From: CALXVA01 sp944392465
GTDB taxonomy: Bacteria > Bacillota > Clostridia > TANB77 > CAG-508
Direction: 5' to 3'
Length of the DNA: 64,000 nt
Assembly (NCBI GenBank): GCA_963931155.1
Contig: OZ006978.1
Span: forward strand, 1-64,000
Both the position numbers and the translations under genes were made by a program. Position 1 is the first letter of the stretch, and every line of letters begins with the position of its first letter. This document shows, one piece after another, positions 50,143-59,847 of the stretch. The notes beneath the pieces are model-generated. The model was not told where the DNA came from. It made no database searches and was given only the letters and a program-made list of their open reading frames with translations.

Positions 50143-51291
50143 TTATTTTGCGAATAACACTTTCTCCGACTTATATTGTTTTATAATATGCGCGAATACT
50201 AAACTTATATAAATAATTGTAGATATTGCCATTAAACCAATATTTAATAAGTTTATTGTTCCATTATTTATATCTGTAAATATTAATGTAAAGTTCAAAA
50301 ATGGTACTATTGAAAGTACTGGTGTTGTTGTTATTCCCATCATAAATGCTATCATTCCAGGGAAGAAAGATATAAATGTTAATGGTGTTAATGCACTTTG
50401 AGCTTCTTTAAATGTTTTAGATGTACTTGCAATCGCAATACATAAGCCACTTATAAAGAATGAGTATGCTATTATTACGATTACTGCAAATAGTATTGTA
50501 ATTGGCGAATACATTATATCAATTCCCTCATAAATACTAAACATATTTTTTGTAATCATTAGTGATAGGATTGCTAACACTAAGCTTATTATTCCTGTGA
50601 TAATTGACGATACTGTAACACCTAAGAACTTTCCAACGATAATGTCTTTGCTTTTTATTGGAAACGTAAGCAATGTTTCTAATGTTCCTCTTTCTCTTTC
50701 ACCTGCTGTTGTATCTGTTGCTGGGTATGTTGCTGATACTGTTATTGCCATCATTATGAAAAGAAAAGCATAATTTTTGATATAGTTTGCAAAGTAATTA
50801 TCTTGCTCTAACACATTTTCTTCTACTGTAATAATATTTAATACATCGTCTGGGTTTATATTATTTTCTTGTAGATAGCTTTGTTGTAAGTATTGCTTAT
50901 ATGTATTAAAATATGTTTCCATTAAATTACTTGCAAATGTGCTATTATCAGAGCCATCTGTATTTATGATATACTTACTATCTTGTTTTGTTACATAAAG
51001 GTTAATTTCGCCATTGTCATACTTTTGTTTTAGTTCTTCTTCATTTCCTGTTACAATTTCAATATTCATTTCTTCGGCAATGTTTTTTTCTGCTTCTGAC
51101 ATTTCGTAAGCAAAACCAATTTTGTTATATTCGCTTACATCTTTGCTAACTTGTGCCTCAAACAAAGCCGACATACCAACAACTAAAAGTGGTATAAATA
51201 TTGGTATTATAAGCATCATTGCTAATGACTTTTTATCTCTAAATAGTTCTCGAAGTTCTTTTTTTAAAATATTCCATAAATTGTTTTTCAT
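50143..51291 (-). CDS. ABC-2 type permease, NatB-like
   Basis: 382 residues. One N-terminal segment, a large outer domain (about 45-170), then five segments. YPATDTTAGERERGTLETLLTFPIKSKDIIVGKFLGV is the hallmark of NatB-type permeases, which with NatA export sodium or other compounds. No Shine-Dalgarno is visible before the ATG. A 117-base palindromic element lies directly upstream. Confidence 0.9.
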   Translation of the reverse strand: MKNNLWNILKKELRELFRDKKSLAMMLIIPIFIPLLVVGMSALFEAQVSKDVSEYNKIGFAYEMSEAEKNIAEEMNIEIVTGNEEELKQKYDNGEINLYVTKQDSKYIINTDGSDNSTFASNLMETYFNTYKQYLQQSYLQENNINPDDVLNIITVEENVLEQDNYFANYIKNYAFLFIMMAITVSATYPATDTTAGERERGTLETLLTFPIKSKDIIVGKFLGVTVSSIITGIISLVLAILSLMITKNMFSIYEGIDIMYSPITILFAVIVIIAYSFFISGLCIAIASTSKTFKEAQSALTPLTFISFFPGMIAFMMGITTTPVLSIVPFLNFTLIFTDINNGTINLLNIGLMAISTIIYISLVFAHIIKQYKSEKVLFAK

Positions 51292-51302
51292 ATTATATTA
51301 TT

Positions 51303-51419
51303 CTAAAAAGAAACGAGTATTACTAGGCAAAATTAAGTGAAAAACCGGAGGTGTACTTAGTCTGCACCAAAGGATTTTTCATCTAAATTTTAACAACGTA
51401 AGACGAAGTTTCTTTTTAG
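51303..51419. repeat. Long palindromic element between natA- and natB-like genes
   Basis: CTAAAAAGAAAC (51303-51314) is the exact complement of GTTTCTTTTTAG (51408-51419). Inside lie a second match (TTAATTTTG with AAATTTTAA) and a third (GAAAAACCGGAGGTG with CACCAAAGGATTTTTC). It overlaps the ATPase stop codon and ends 11 bases before the permease ATG, so it resembles a MITE or a large mRNA hairpin. Confidence 0.65.
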
Positions 51420-52168
51420 AATTCGCCACCTCCAATCAATGTGAAAAATGCATCTCTTAAATTTGTAGTATTTGTATCTTTCTTTATCTCCTCTGGTGTT
51501 CCAGTTTTTATAATCTTTCCTTTATTTATCATAATTACTCTGTTACAGATATTTTCTGCCTCTTCCATATAGTGTGTAGAATAAAGAATTATTTTGCCTT
51601 TATCTCTTTCGCCTTTGATAAAGTTTAAAATTATTTGACTAGATATAATGTCAAGTCCTGTTGTTGCTTCATCTAAAATATAATATTTAGGGTTATGTAC
51701 TAAACATCTTGCTAAATTTACTTTTTGGGTTTGTCCTGTTGATAGGTTTGCAATCTTGTTATACAAAAATTGTTCCATACCTAATACTTTCGTAATTTCT
51801 TTAATTCTCTCTTCACTTTTTTGTTTATCTACTCCATATATATCACAACACATTTTTAGTAATTCATAAGTTGATAATGTGTCATAAATTTTTGTATTTC
51901 CTGATAGATAAGCTATCTTTTGCTTAATTTCAATTTCATTATCTTTGTAATTCATTCCATCAAAACTGATTTTTCCTTCTGTTGGCTCTAATATTCCTGC
52001 TATCATTCTAAGTAATGTGGTTTTTCCTGCTCCATTTGGACCAAGTATTCCAATTATTTCGCCATCTTTTGCTTCAAATGAAATGTCTTTGTCTGCAAAA
52101 AATTCTTCTTTTTCTTTTTTGTTTTTGTTTCTAACAAATTTCTTTGTTAGATGCTCTACTGTAATCAT
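51416..52168 (-). CDS. ABC transporter ATPase, NatA-like
   Basis: 250 residues. Walker A is GPNGAGKTTLLRMI, signature NLSTGQTQKVNLARC, Walker B YYILDEATTGLDI, H-loop YSTHYMEEAE. It pairs with the NatB-like permease downstream. AAAGGTG before the ATG. Its stop codon falls in the outer arm of the palindromic element at 51303-51419, so that element probably inserted at the gene's end. Confidence 0.93.
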   Translation of the reverse strand: MITVEHLTKKFVRNKNKKEKEEFFADKDISFEAKDGEIIGILGPNGAGKTTLLRMIAGILEPTEGKISFDGMNYKDNEIEIKQKIAYLSGNTKIYDTLSTYELLKMCCDIYGVDKQKSEERIKEITKVLGMEQFLYNKIANLSTGQTQKVNLARCLVHNPKYYILDEATTGLDIISSQIILNFIKGERDKGKIILYSTHYMEEAENICNRVIMINKGKIIKTGTPEEIKKDTNTTNLRDAFFTLIGGGEF

Positions 52169-52220
52169 CGCTTTTCACCTTTCGTATCTTATTTTACAAG
52201 CATAATTATTGCATATTTAC

Positions 52221-52246
52221 ATCTAAAAAACAAGTCTTTTTTAGAT
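52221..52246. terminator. Symmetric terminator-like hairpin
   Basis: ATCTAAAAAA (52221-52230) pairs with TTTTTTAGAT (52237-52246) around CAAGTC. It lies just after the acetyltransferase remnant. Confidence 0.65.
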
Positions 52247-52254
52247 TTGTTATC

Positions 52255-52353
52255 TTAATCAATACTTTTTATTACTCTGCAAGGATTTACAACAGCTACA
52301 GTATTAGGCGGAATATCTTTATTTACAATGCTTCCCTCGCCAATAAAAGATGC
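52255..52353 (-). pseudogene. C-terminal remnant of a hexapeptide acetyltransferase
   Basis: About 32 codons encode FIGEGSIVNKDIPPNTVAVV then NPCRVIKSID and a stop. This is the standard end of maltose/galactoside O-acetyltransferases. No start or upstream part survives; the frame leads into a terminator hairpin. Confidence 0.75.
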
Positions 52354-52374
52354 CAACATTCATTGCTGGCATCT
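52345..52374 (-). terminator. Hairpin downstream of secA
   Basis: AGATGCCA pairs with TGGCATCT around 11 bases, followed by T residues on the minus strand. It is 130 bases after the secA stop codon and may end that transcript. Confidence 0.7.
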
Positions 52375-52434
52375 TAATAAACAATTATTATAAATTTGTT
52401 CACACAATTCTAGTCTGTCCTTATTGTTTTTTAT

Positions 52435-52469
52435 GTGGACAAATCGTGGACATTTAGCATTTTGTGGAC
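52435..52469. repeat. Three GTGGAC repeats downstream of secA
   Basis: GTGGAC occurs at 52435-52440, 52446-52451 and 52464-52469. Such a cluster next to a truncated gene may mark an old integration site. The remaining 52375-52505 holds no ORF. Confidence 0.4.
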
Positions 52470-52505
52470 TAATTTTATAGATGTAAGAAGTTGTAAGCAT
52501 TGATA

Positions 52506-55250
52506 TTACTGATTTTTACCACAGCAATTTTTGTACTTCTTACCACTTCCACATGGACATGGGTCATTTCTTCCAATTTTAGGTTCTTTGTTAACATATG
52601 GTGTATGTGATTTTTCTCCTGTTGGTGCAGAACCTTTAAGAGAAATGGTTTCTTCTTCAAAACCTTCGCCAGTAATCTTAACTGATTCTTGTCTTGTTGG
52701 TGTTCCTTCTCTTTTTCTTGCATTCATAAGAATTTTTACCACATTAACTTGAATGTCAGATATCATTTGTTCAAACATATCAAATCCTTCAATTCTATAT
52801 TGAACAACTGGATCTCTTTGACCATATGCACGAAGCCCTATACCATCTTTTAATTCATCCATGCTATCAATATGGTCCATCCATCTTTCATCAACAATTT
52901 TTAGTATTACAACTCTTTCAAGCTCTCTTAACATTTTTTCGCCAAAATCTTTTTCTTTTTCATCATATTTATTATGAGCTTTTTCTTTAATTTCATCTAT
53001 AACTTTTTCTACATTTACTCTTTGCTCTTTTAAAGTTTCTATGTCGTTAATGCCTAATGTTGTTAATATATCTTGAGATAATGCTTCTCTATTAATTCCT
53101 TCGTCTGAATTGTATGAATTAACAGTTCCCTCAATAACGTTATCCATCATTGTTAATACATTATCTTTTAAATCTTTTCCATCTAGCACTTGTCTTCTTT
53201 CTGCATATATTGTTTCTCTTTGTGTATTCATAACATCGTCATATTGAAGTACATTTTTTCTTATTGTAAAGTTACGTCCTTCTACTCTCTTTTGAGCTCT
53301 TTCAACAGCCTTAGAAATTACTTTTGATTGAATTGGCATATTTTCATCTGCACCTAAAGTATTATATACTTTTGTAATTACATCTCCACCAAATATTTTC
53401 ATTAAATCATCATCTAAACCAATATAAAATCTTGATTCGCCTGGATCTCCTTGACGACCACTACGTCCTCTTAATTGGTTATCAATTCTTCTTGATTCAT
53501 GTCTTTCTGTACCAATTATTTTTAAACCGCCAGCTTCGATGACTTTTTCTTTTTCTTCTTTTATTTCTTTATCGAATTTTTCCTCTAATTCTTTATATTT
53601 TTTTCTTGCGTCTAATATTTCTTGGTTATCTGTTTCATTAAATGCTGTTGATTGTTCTATAAGTTCTGGTGAATATCTTAATCTTTTCATTTCTTGTTTA
53701 GCTAAAAATTCACTGTTACCACCAAGCATAATATCAGTACCACGTCCTGCCATGTTAGTAGCAATTGTTACGGCACCATATTTACCAGCTTGAGCTACAA
53801 TTGCAGCCTCTTTTTCATGTGATTTAGCATTTAATACCTCATGCTTTATTCCCTCTTTAGCAAGTAATTTGCTTAATTTCTCAGATTTTTCAATAGAAAC
53901 AGTACCTACTAGAACAGGTTGACCTTTTTCATGGCTTTCTTTGATATCATTTATAACTGCTCTAAATTTAGCATCTTCATTTTTATATATTATATCTGAG
54001 TTATCTATTCTTATCATTGGCTTGTTAGTAGGTATTTCTACAACATCTAATTTATATATTTCTTCAAATTCATCTTCTTCTGTCATAGCAGTACCTGTCA
54101 TACCAGATAATTTATCATACATTCTAAAATAGTTTTGGAATGTAATTGTTGCAAGTGTTTTTGATTCATCTGCAATTTTGACTTGTTCCTTAGCCTCAAT
54201 AGCTTGATGTAATCCATTATTGTATCTTCTTCCATACATAATACGTCCAGTAAATTCATCAACTATTAAAACCTCACCATCTTTTACAATATAGTCAATA
54301 TCTTTTTTCATTATTCCATGAGCACGTAATGCTTGATTTACATTGTGTACTAATTCAGAATTTTCTATATCATTAAAGTTTGTAAGGCCAAATTCTTCTT
54401 CAGCCTTTTTAATACCTTTTTGTGTAAGTGATGCTGATTTTGCCTTTAAATCTACTATATAATCATATTTTTCATTATCTTCGGCTTGTTCGTAATTTTT
54501 CACATCTTCTTCTACAATAACTTTTGGAGTTAATTTTCTAACAAATTTATCTGCTTTTTTATATAAATCTGATGATTGTGTTCCTCTTCCAGAAATTATA
54601 AGTGGTGTACGAGCTTCATCAATTAAAATACTATCTATCTCGTCCACTATTGCATAATTTAATCCTCTTTGTACTAATTGGTCTTTATATATAACCATAT
54701 TATCTCTTAGATAATCAAATCCAAATTCGTTATTTGTACCATAAGTTACATCACAAGCATATGCTCTTTGCTTTTCCTGTGGATTCATTCCTGCTATTGA
54801 AAGTCCAACAGTTAGCCCTAAAAATTTATATACTTTTCCCATCCACTCGCTATCTCTTTTAGCTAAGTAGTCATTTACTGTTATAACATGAACACCTTTT
54901 CCTGTTAATGCATTTAAATAAACTGGAAGTGTAGCAACTAATGTTTTTCCTTCACCAGTCTTCATTTCTGCGATTCTACCTTGGTGAAGAATAATTCCAC
55001 CTATTAATTGCACATCAAAATGTCTCATTCCTAAAACTCTTTTAGCAGCTTCTCTAACTACTGCAAAAGCTTCTGGTAATAAGTCATCTAAGGTTTCTCC
55101 TTCTGCTAATCTTTTCTTGAATTCATCGGTTTTACCTCTTAATTCTTTGTCAGATAATTTTATCATATCTGGTTCTAAATCATTAATTTTCTTTACTAAT
55201 GGTTCAACTCTCTTTACTTCTTTTTCACTGTATGATTTAAATAATCCCAT
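52506..55250 (-). CDS. secA: Preprotein translocase ATPase SecA
   Basis: 914 residues, full length. Walker A is EMKTGEGKTLVATLP, DEAD-like box IVDEIDSILIDEARTPL, GMTGTAMTEEDEF, VGTVSIEKSEKLS, TNMAGRGTDIMLGG, GRSGRQGDPGESRFY. The zinc-binding tail CPCGSGKKYKNCC closes the protein. It drives secretion through SecYEG. It is the only full secA in the window, so the housekeeping copy is likely. Confidence 0.98.
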   Translation of the reverse strand: MGLFKSYSEKEVKRVEPLVKKINDLEPDMIKLSDKELRGKTDEFKKRLAEGETLDDLLPEAFAVVREAAKRVLGMRHFDVQLIGGIILHQGRIAEMKTGEGKTLVATLPVYLNALTGKGVHVITVNDYLAKRDSEWMGKVYKFLGLTVGLSIAGMNPQEKQRAYACDVTYGTNNEFGFDYLRDNMVIYKDQLVQRGLNYAIVDEIDSILIDEARTPLIISGRGTQSSDLYKKADKFVRKLTPKVIVEEDVKNYEQAEDNEKYDYIVDLKAKSASLTQKGIKKAEEEFGLTNFNDIENSELVHNVNQALRAHGIMKKDIDYIVKDGEVLIVDEFTGRIMYGRRYNNGLHQAIEAKEQVKIADESKTLATITFQNYFRMYDKLSGMTGTAMTEEDEFEEIYKLDVVEIPTNKPMIRIDNSDIIYKNEDAKFRAVINDIKESHEKGQPVLVGTVSIEKSEKLSKLLAKEGIKHEVLNAKSHEKEAAIVAQAGKYGAVTIATNMAGRGTDIMLGGNSEFLAKQEMKRLRYSPELIEQSTAFNETDNQEILDARKKYKELEEKFDKEIKEEKEKVIEAGGLKIIGTERHESRRIDNQLRGRSGRQGDPGESRFYIGLDDDLMKIFGGDVITKVYNTLGADENMPIQSKVISKAVERAQKRVEGRNFTIRKNVLQYDDVMNTQRETIYAERRQVLDGKDLKDNVLTMMDNVIEGTVNSYNSDEGINREALSQDILTTLGINDIETLKEQRVNVEKVIDEIKEKAHNKYDEKEKDFGEKMLRELERVVILKIVDERWMDHIDSMDELKDGIGLRAYGQRDPVVQYRIEGFDMFEQMISDIQVNVVKILMNARKREGTPTRQESVKITGEGFEEETISLKGSAPTGEKSHTPYVNKEPKIGRNDPCPCGSGKKYKNCCGKNQ

Positions 55251-55337
55251 TATTTTTCTTCCTTCCTAATGTTAATTAATATTCCATGTTACTATATCAC
55301 TTTTTTCTAAAAATCGCAACATATTTTTCATAAATAA

Positions 55338-55382
55338 AAGAGGTAAATTTAATATAATTTATTATACTAAATTTGCCTCTAA
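55338..55382. terminator. Terminator between 55406 gene and secA
   Basis: A long stem (AGAGG.AAATTTA.TATA with its complement, about 17 bp), T-run on the minus strand, 24 bases after the stop codon at 55406. Confidence 0.85.
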
Positions 55383-55405
55383 ATCTTCTTAAATTTTTAT
55401 ATGTT

Positions 55406-56302
55406 TTATTGTCCTTTGAAATATGCATGTGTTCCATCATATGTTCCAAAATCAATTATATAATCTGTACATCCTTCTGGTATTTGTGTTAATATTTTTC
55501 CAGAACCTGTTTTTGTTTTAATATAATCTCTTGAACCAATTTCAATTACTGAATTTATATATGTAATACCATTATACTTAATTGCTTTTCCATCTGGTCC
55601 AGTTATATCAGCATTAACATCTGGGCTAGCACCTAGTTCTCCTGGTACGTATGTATCTGCAAAATCAACATCATATTCTATTACTACCCATTCTTGATAT
55701 CCTTCTGGTTCTTCATATTTATAAATGCTATAGTCACTATTCATATAATCTTGAGCCATTTTTTTAGCTTCGTCTCCTCTTATAATGTTAGTAACTTTTA
55801 CATTTACATTTTGATCTGACCTAGTATTTGTATTATATTTAGAAGCTATGCCCCATTCTCCCACTTTTAATGGGTTTTCCAATGAAGATGTTCTCGCATT
55901 AGAGCTAGGTTGTACAGTAGTTCCATTGTCAACAGCATTTGTAAGTGTTCCAAAAACATCATTTAATCCTGCATTTTCTAAACTGTTATTTAAAGTTGCT
56001 TCTGCATCAGCTAATTGATTTTCTCCTTCCTGTATCATGCTAGTGATATCATTTATTGGTGTATTGTTTAAAGTAGCCTTAAATTTGTTAAAAACAAAAA
56101 TGCCTAATCCTACAAATAATCCAATCACAATAATAACAGAAAGAATAATTATTGTAACTATTAATCCTACATTTGTTTTTTTCTTCTCTTTTATAGGTTC
56201 ATTATTATCAGTCTTTGTTTCAGTTTTAATTGGATCTTCTTGTTTTACTTCGTTTGAAGTATTTTCTACATTTTCATTTACTTCATTTTCATTATTATCC
56301 AT
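55406..56302 (-). CDS. Single-pass membrane protein with outer beta domain, unknown function
   Basis: 298 residues. The N-terminal 45 are acidic and disordered (Asn/Glu/Lys repeats), then one membrane segment (about 46-72). The outer region (from about 145: LKVGEWGIASKYNTNTRSDQNVNVKVTNIIRGDEA…EWVVIEYDVDF) looks like an Ig-like DUF4352 fold. AGGAGGG before the start. It is monocistronic. Confidence 0.7.
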   Translation of the reverse strand: MDNNENEVNENVENTSNEVKQEDPIKTETKTDNNEPIKEKKKTNVGLIVTIIILSVIIVIGLFVGLGIFVFNKFKATLNNTPINDITSMIQEGENQLADAEATLNNSLENAGLNDVFGTLTNAVDNGTTVQPSSNARTSSLENPLKVGEWGIASKYNTNTRSDQNVNVKVTNIIRGDEAKKMAQDYMNSDYSIYKYEEPEGYQEWVVIEYDVDFADTYVPGELGASPDVNADITGPDGKAIKYNGITYINSVIEIGSRDYIKTKTGSGKILTQIPEGCTDYIIDFGTYDGTHAYFKGQ

Positions 56303-56567
56303 ATATAATACCCTCCTTTTATTTTATATATATTTTATATATTAAATATCAGATTTTGTCAATCATTGTTTGGTAATTAAAAAGTTTTTCTTAAATTTAA
56401 AAGCAAATTTTAGTAAAAGCTCAATAGGAATTTAATTTTACTTTTAATCTTAAATTTATTTAATTTTTAGATTAGTAATACTCTAATATATCATATTTTT
56501 TTAAGTATTTCATAAAAATATATAAATCAAGTTTATATTTAATATATATTTAAAGGAGTAAAATAAT

Positions 56568-57113
56568 ATGTTTATTTTTAATTTAAAAGTTAATGGAAAT
56601 AAGTTTATTAAAATATTAATGGCAGTACTTGCAATAATTATATTAATAATTACATTTATTATTTGCTATAATTTAATATTTAACAACTTTTTTCAAACAA
56701 ATGATACTTCTATAAATAAAGGTGCTATGTATGAACTAAATACTAAAAATTATACTAATGTCTTAAAAAATGTACATAGTGATATTGATAAATACATAGG
56801 TCAAAAAATAAAATTTTCTGGATATGTATATAGATTAAACGACTTTACAGAGGAACAATTTGTACTTGCAAGAGACATGATAGTAACATCTGATTTTCAA
56901 ACAGTAGTTGTAGGCTTTTTATGCCACTCTACCATAGCAAGCAACTTCGAGGATAATTCTTGGGTAGAAATTGAAGGGACAATAACCAAAGGCAATTACT
57001 ATGGAGATATACCAATAATAGAAATTGACAATATAAATAAAATACAGGAACCATCTGATGAGTATGTCTATCCTCCAGATGATAGCTTTGTAGTAACCTC
57101 TACAGTTTTATAA
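56568..57113 (+). CDS. Membrane protein with DUF1980/YcgQ-like OB domain
   Basis: 181 residues, the only plus-strand gene of size in the right half. One membrane segment (about 14-40), then NVHSDIDKYIGQKIKFSGYVYRL…FVLARDMIVTSDFQTVVVGFLCH and WVEIEGTITKG, the pattern of the C-terminal half of DUF1980/TIGR03943 proteins. AAGGAG before the ATG. Relatives usually pair with a permease, which is not seen here. Confidence 0.75.
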   Translation: MFIFNLKVNGNKFIKILMAVLAIIILIITFIICYNLIFNNFFQTNDTSINKGAMYELNTKNYTNVLKNVHSDIDKYIGQKIKFSGYVYRLNDFTEEQFVLARDMIVTSDFQTVVVGFLCHSTIASNFEDNSWVEIEGTITKGNYYGDIPIIEIDNINKIQEPSDEYVYPPDDSFVVTSTVL

Positions 57114-57122
57114 AGTTAATTG

Positions 57123-57160
57123 TGCCAATGGGGTCTGCGAAGCGAACTCATTGGCATTTA
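57123..57160 (+). terminator. Terminator with a GCGAAGC loop
   Basis: TGCCAATG (57123-57130) pairs with CATTGGCA (57149-57156). The loop contains TGCGAAGCG, an unusually stable mini-hairpin. It ends the gene at 57113. Confidence 0.75.
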
Positions 57161-57185
57161 TTAATTATATAACTTTTGGAAAATA

Positions 57186-57243
57186 AGCCTGTCCCCAAAG
57201 GTGACAAAGTTGGCGGAAAAGAGCCTGTCCCCAAAACTGACAT
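57186..57243. repeat. Pair of REP-like repeats
   Basis: AGCCTGTCCCCAAA occurs at 57186-57199 and 57222-57235, each followed by a TGACA that can pair with TGTCC-type bases in the same unit. Plan and spacing resemble intergenic REP repeats. Confidence 0.55.
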
Positions 57244-58339
57244 TTAGCGTTCTAGTATTGATTTTACTACTCCTTTATCTAAAATTGTTCCATATATATT
57301 TTTTAATATTATAAGGATTATTGGTCCTAGTAGTAAGCCCCATATTCCAATAAATTTAAAACCTGTGTACATTGCTATTAAAGTAAATATTGGATGTATT
57401 CCTATCTGTCCGCTTATTATTTTTGGTTCTACTAATTGTCTTACTATGCTCATTATACACCATAGAACAAATATTGCTATAGCAAGTTTTATGTCTCCGG
57501 TAAATGCCAAATATCCTGCCCATGGTATCATTATTGTGCCTGAGCCAAATATTGGCAAGGCATCAACAAATGCTATTACTAGTGCTATAATTAAAGGAAA
57601 TTCTATATTATAATTTAGAAAATATAGTATATATAATCCGAACTAAACTAATTATAAATGAAATACCTACTAAAATAAATTCTGCTTTTAAATATCCTCC
57701 TAATGATTTAATAATTTCTCGTAAGTGTACCCCTATTCTTTTTACCCAAGTTTCTGGTAGATGATGTTCTACTTGATCTATCATATAGATTTTGTCAACA
57801 CTCATAAAATATAATGCAATTAAAGTTATTCCTGCATATATTCCGAGTGTTGGAAGTGATGTTATAAAGTCTATTATTTTAATTAAAAAATTTCTTATTA
57901 AATCTGTTATAGTTGATAAAAACTCTGTTCCAGAGTCGTGAATTACATTAATAACTTCAGTTGGAATATTTATTTTACTTAAATCTATTCTACTTGTTAT
58001 ATTGGTAAACAAATTATATAGACTATCAATATATATATTTATATTTTCTAGTAAATTTGTAGTTTCAGATATAAATGTTGTAATTCCCCATATTAAAATT
58101 CCAACAATAATACCAATGGCTATTACAAATACAAAAATAGCACTAATTCTTCGTGATAATTTTGTTTTTTTCATTATAAATTTAATTATTGGTTCAATTA
58201 TTAATGAAATAATAAAAGCAACTAAAAATGGAATATAAAATATTGCAAGTTTAAAAAATAAATATACAGCTAGTATACTTACTGTTAAGATAATTATATT
58301 TTTAATAACTTTATTCCAATAATTCATATCTATAACCAT
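57244..58339 (-). pseudogene. Sporulation membrane protein YtvI-like (AI-2E family), frameshifted
   Basis: The N-terminal part (ATG at 58339 with AAAGGAAG; residues …ILAVYLFFKLAIFYIPFLVAFIISLIIEPI) and the C-terminal part (ALVIAFVDALPIFGSGTIMIPWAGYLAF … PKIISGQIGIHPIFTLIAMYTG) are both normal. A one-base shift in a TTTTCT run near 57625 gives a premature stop after IIYTIFSKL. Otherwise about 360 residues and eight membrane segments. YtvI-type proteins are made in sporulation. It is either a real mutation or a read error. Confidence 0.8.
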
Positions 58340-58458
58340 ATGTAATACTTCCTTTTGCTTGTCCTTTTTATATTTTATGTATAATTTTTCAAATTTATTC
58401 ATTTAATTCTTTATTAATTTCTTGTTTGAAAAAGTATTTATAAAATTATATATATAAA

Positions 58459-58498
58459 TGAACCCACTTGAATTTTAATCTAAAATGGGTTCATTTTT
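58459..58498 (-). terminator. Terminator after the CBS protein
   Basis: TGAACCCA (58459-58466) pairs with TGGGTTCA (58486-58493). The T-rich side faces plus, so it may serve both directions. It lies 65 bases beyond the 58565 stop. Confidence 0.6.
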
Positions 58499-58564
58499 AA
58501 TTTAGCAATCTAAAATATAATTTTATATATGCTTATTTTTTGATAACTTTATTTTCAATAATGT

Positions 58565-59002
58565 TTATTCAGCATTTTTTCCAGTACATTTGCATATATC
58601 TTCTAAAGTAGTATAAACCTCTTCTCCGTCTAAACCTCTTTTGGTAGCTAAATCGCCAATAGTCAATATTCCTATAACCTTATTATTTTCCATTACTGGT
58701 ATTCTTCTTATTTGATTTTCTTTCATTAATCTTTCTGCTTCTTTAACATCAGTTTCTGGAGTACAACTTGTAACATTACATGTCATAATATCACTAATTT
58801 TTGTATTATTTACTTCTTTTCCACAACCTATTGTTCTTAGTAAGATATCCCTATCTGTTACAATTCCTACAACTTTATTTGTATTATCGCAAACAGGTAT
58901 ACATCCTATATGATTTTCTCCCATTAATTTTGCACATTCTTCTGTAGAACATTCAGGTCTAACATAAATAACTTCATTACACATACAATCTTTAACTTTC
59001 AT
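58565..59002 (-). CDS. CBS-domain pair protein
   Basis: 145 residues: two CBS domains in tandem (VKDCMCNEVIYVRPECSTEECAKLMGENHIGCIPVCDNTNKVVGIVTDRDILLRTI and KISDIMTCNVTSCTPETDVKEAERLMKENQIRRIPVMENNKVIGILTIGDLA). Such pairs bind adenine nucleotides and act as energy sensors. It is free-standing. GGAGGT before the ATG. The several Cys (CMC, CNVTSC, CKCTG) are a little unusual. Confidence 0.9.
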   Translation of the reverse strand: MKVKDCMCNEVIYVRPECSTEECAKLMGENHIGCIPVCDNTNKVVGIVTDRDILLRTIGCGKEVNNTKISDIMTCNVTSCTPETDVKEAERLMKENQIRRIPVMENNKVIGILTIGDLATKRGLDGEEVYTTLEDICKCTGKNAE

Positions 59003-59179
59003 ACAAACCTCCGCTTAAAATATAATGATTTGAAAATGTTTAAAAACTAATTTTTTAACATTTTCATTATTATTATTTGTTAAAAAAATAAAGATATGCA
59101 ATTTATAATTACATATCTTTGAAAATTTTTCCATTTAAAAAACACTTTTTATAGCCATAATACAAAAAACTTTTTAAAT

Positions 59180-59776
59180 TTAATGCAAATATTCACTATA
59201 ATATCTGTTTTCTATATAAGGTTGTGGTCTTACCTTGCTCCATTGATTATCTTTATAGTAATATGGTCTTGGTCTGGAATTTCCATATAGTAATTGATTT
59301 AAAATGAGTATTTTAATTAAATCTCTTAAAATTGGATTACCAAACGCTTTAGATTGCCTTGTTTCAATTTCTTTATCTTGATTATTGTCTCTGTTAATTT
59401 CTTTATGTGGCACAGAAATATTTGTTTGAAAGTTTTTGTTATTTTTTCTTTGTACTTTTTCTCTATTACTTATTTCATTTGCCTCATTACTCAGATTATC
59501 ACTTTCAAAATTCAAATATATTTCGTCTGTCATTTGATTTAGCAACTCTTCTGTAATTGGCTTAGTATTAGCTTCACATATTTTACATATCATTGGATTT
59601 AATATTTTATATATCTCAGGATATAAGTTTAATATATCTTTATTGTATGTAGGTGTTATTGATACATAATCATAGTGATATGTATTTTGAATATTGTTTT
59701 TATATTTGTCATTTGATGTCATAACAGGATATCCTAAAATGCTTCTTATATAATCCTCATAATTTTGATAATACAT
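59180..59776 (-). CDS. Unknown Tyr/Asn-rich protein, possible spore protein
   Basis: 198 residues. It starts MYYQNYEDYIRSILGYPV and ends with RPRPYYYKDNQWSKVRPQPYIENRYYSEYLH. The middle is charged and disordered (SNREKVQRKNNKNF). No membrane segment. High Tyr, Asn and Pro content recalls spore coat or exosporium proteins, an inference supported only by composition and by sporulation genes elsewhere. AGGAGG before the start. Confidence 0.55.
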   Translation of the reverse strand: MYYQNYEDYIRSILGYPVMTSNDKYKNNIQNTYHYDYVSITPTYNKDILNLYPEIYKILNPMICKICEANTKPITEELLNQMTDEIYLNFESDNLSNEANEISNREKVQRKNNKNFQTNISVPHKEINRDNNQDKEIETRQSKAFGNPILRDLIKILILNQLLYGNSRPRPYYYKDNQWSKVRPQPYIENRYYSEYLH

Positions 59777-59847
59777 ATTATACCTCCTTTGATTTTGTAT
59801 ATAATATTAAATTATCAAAATAAATGTGAATTCACTATATTAATTTA

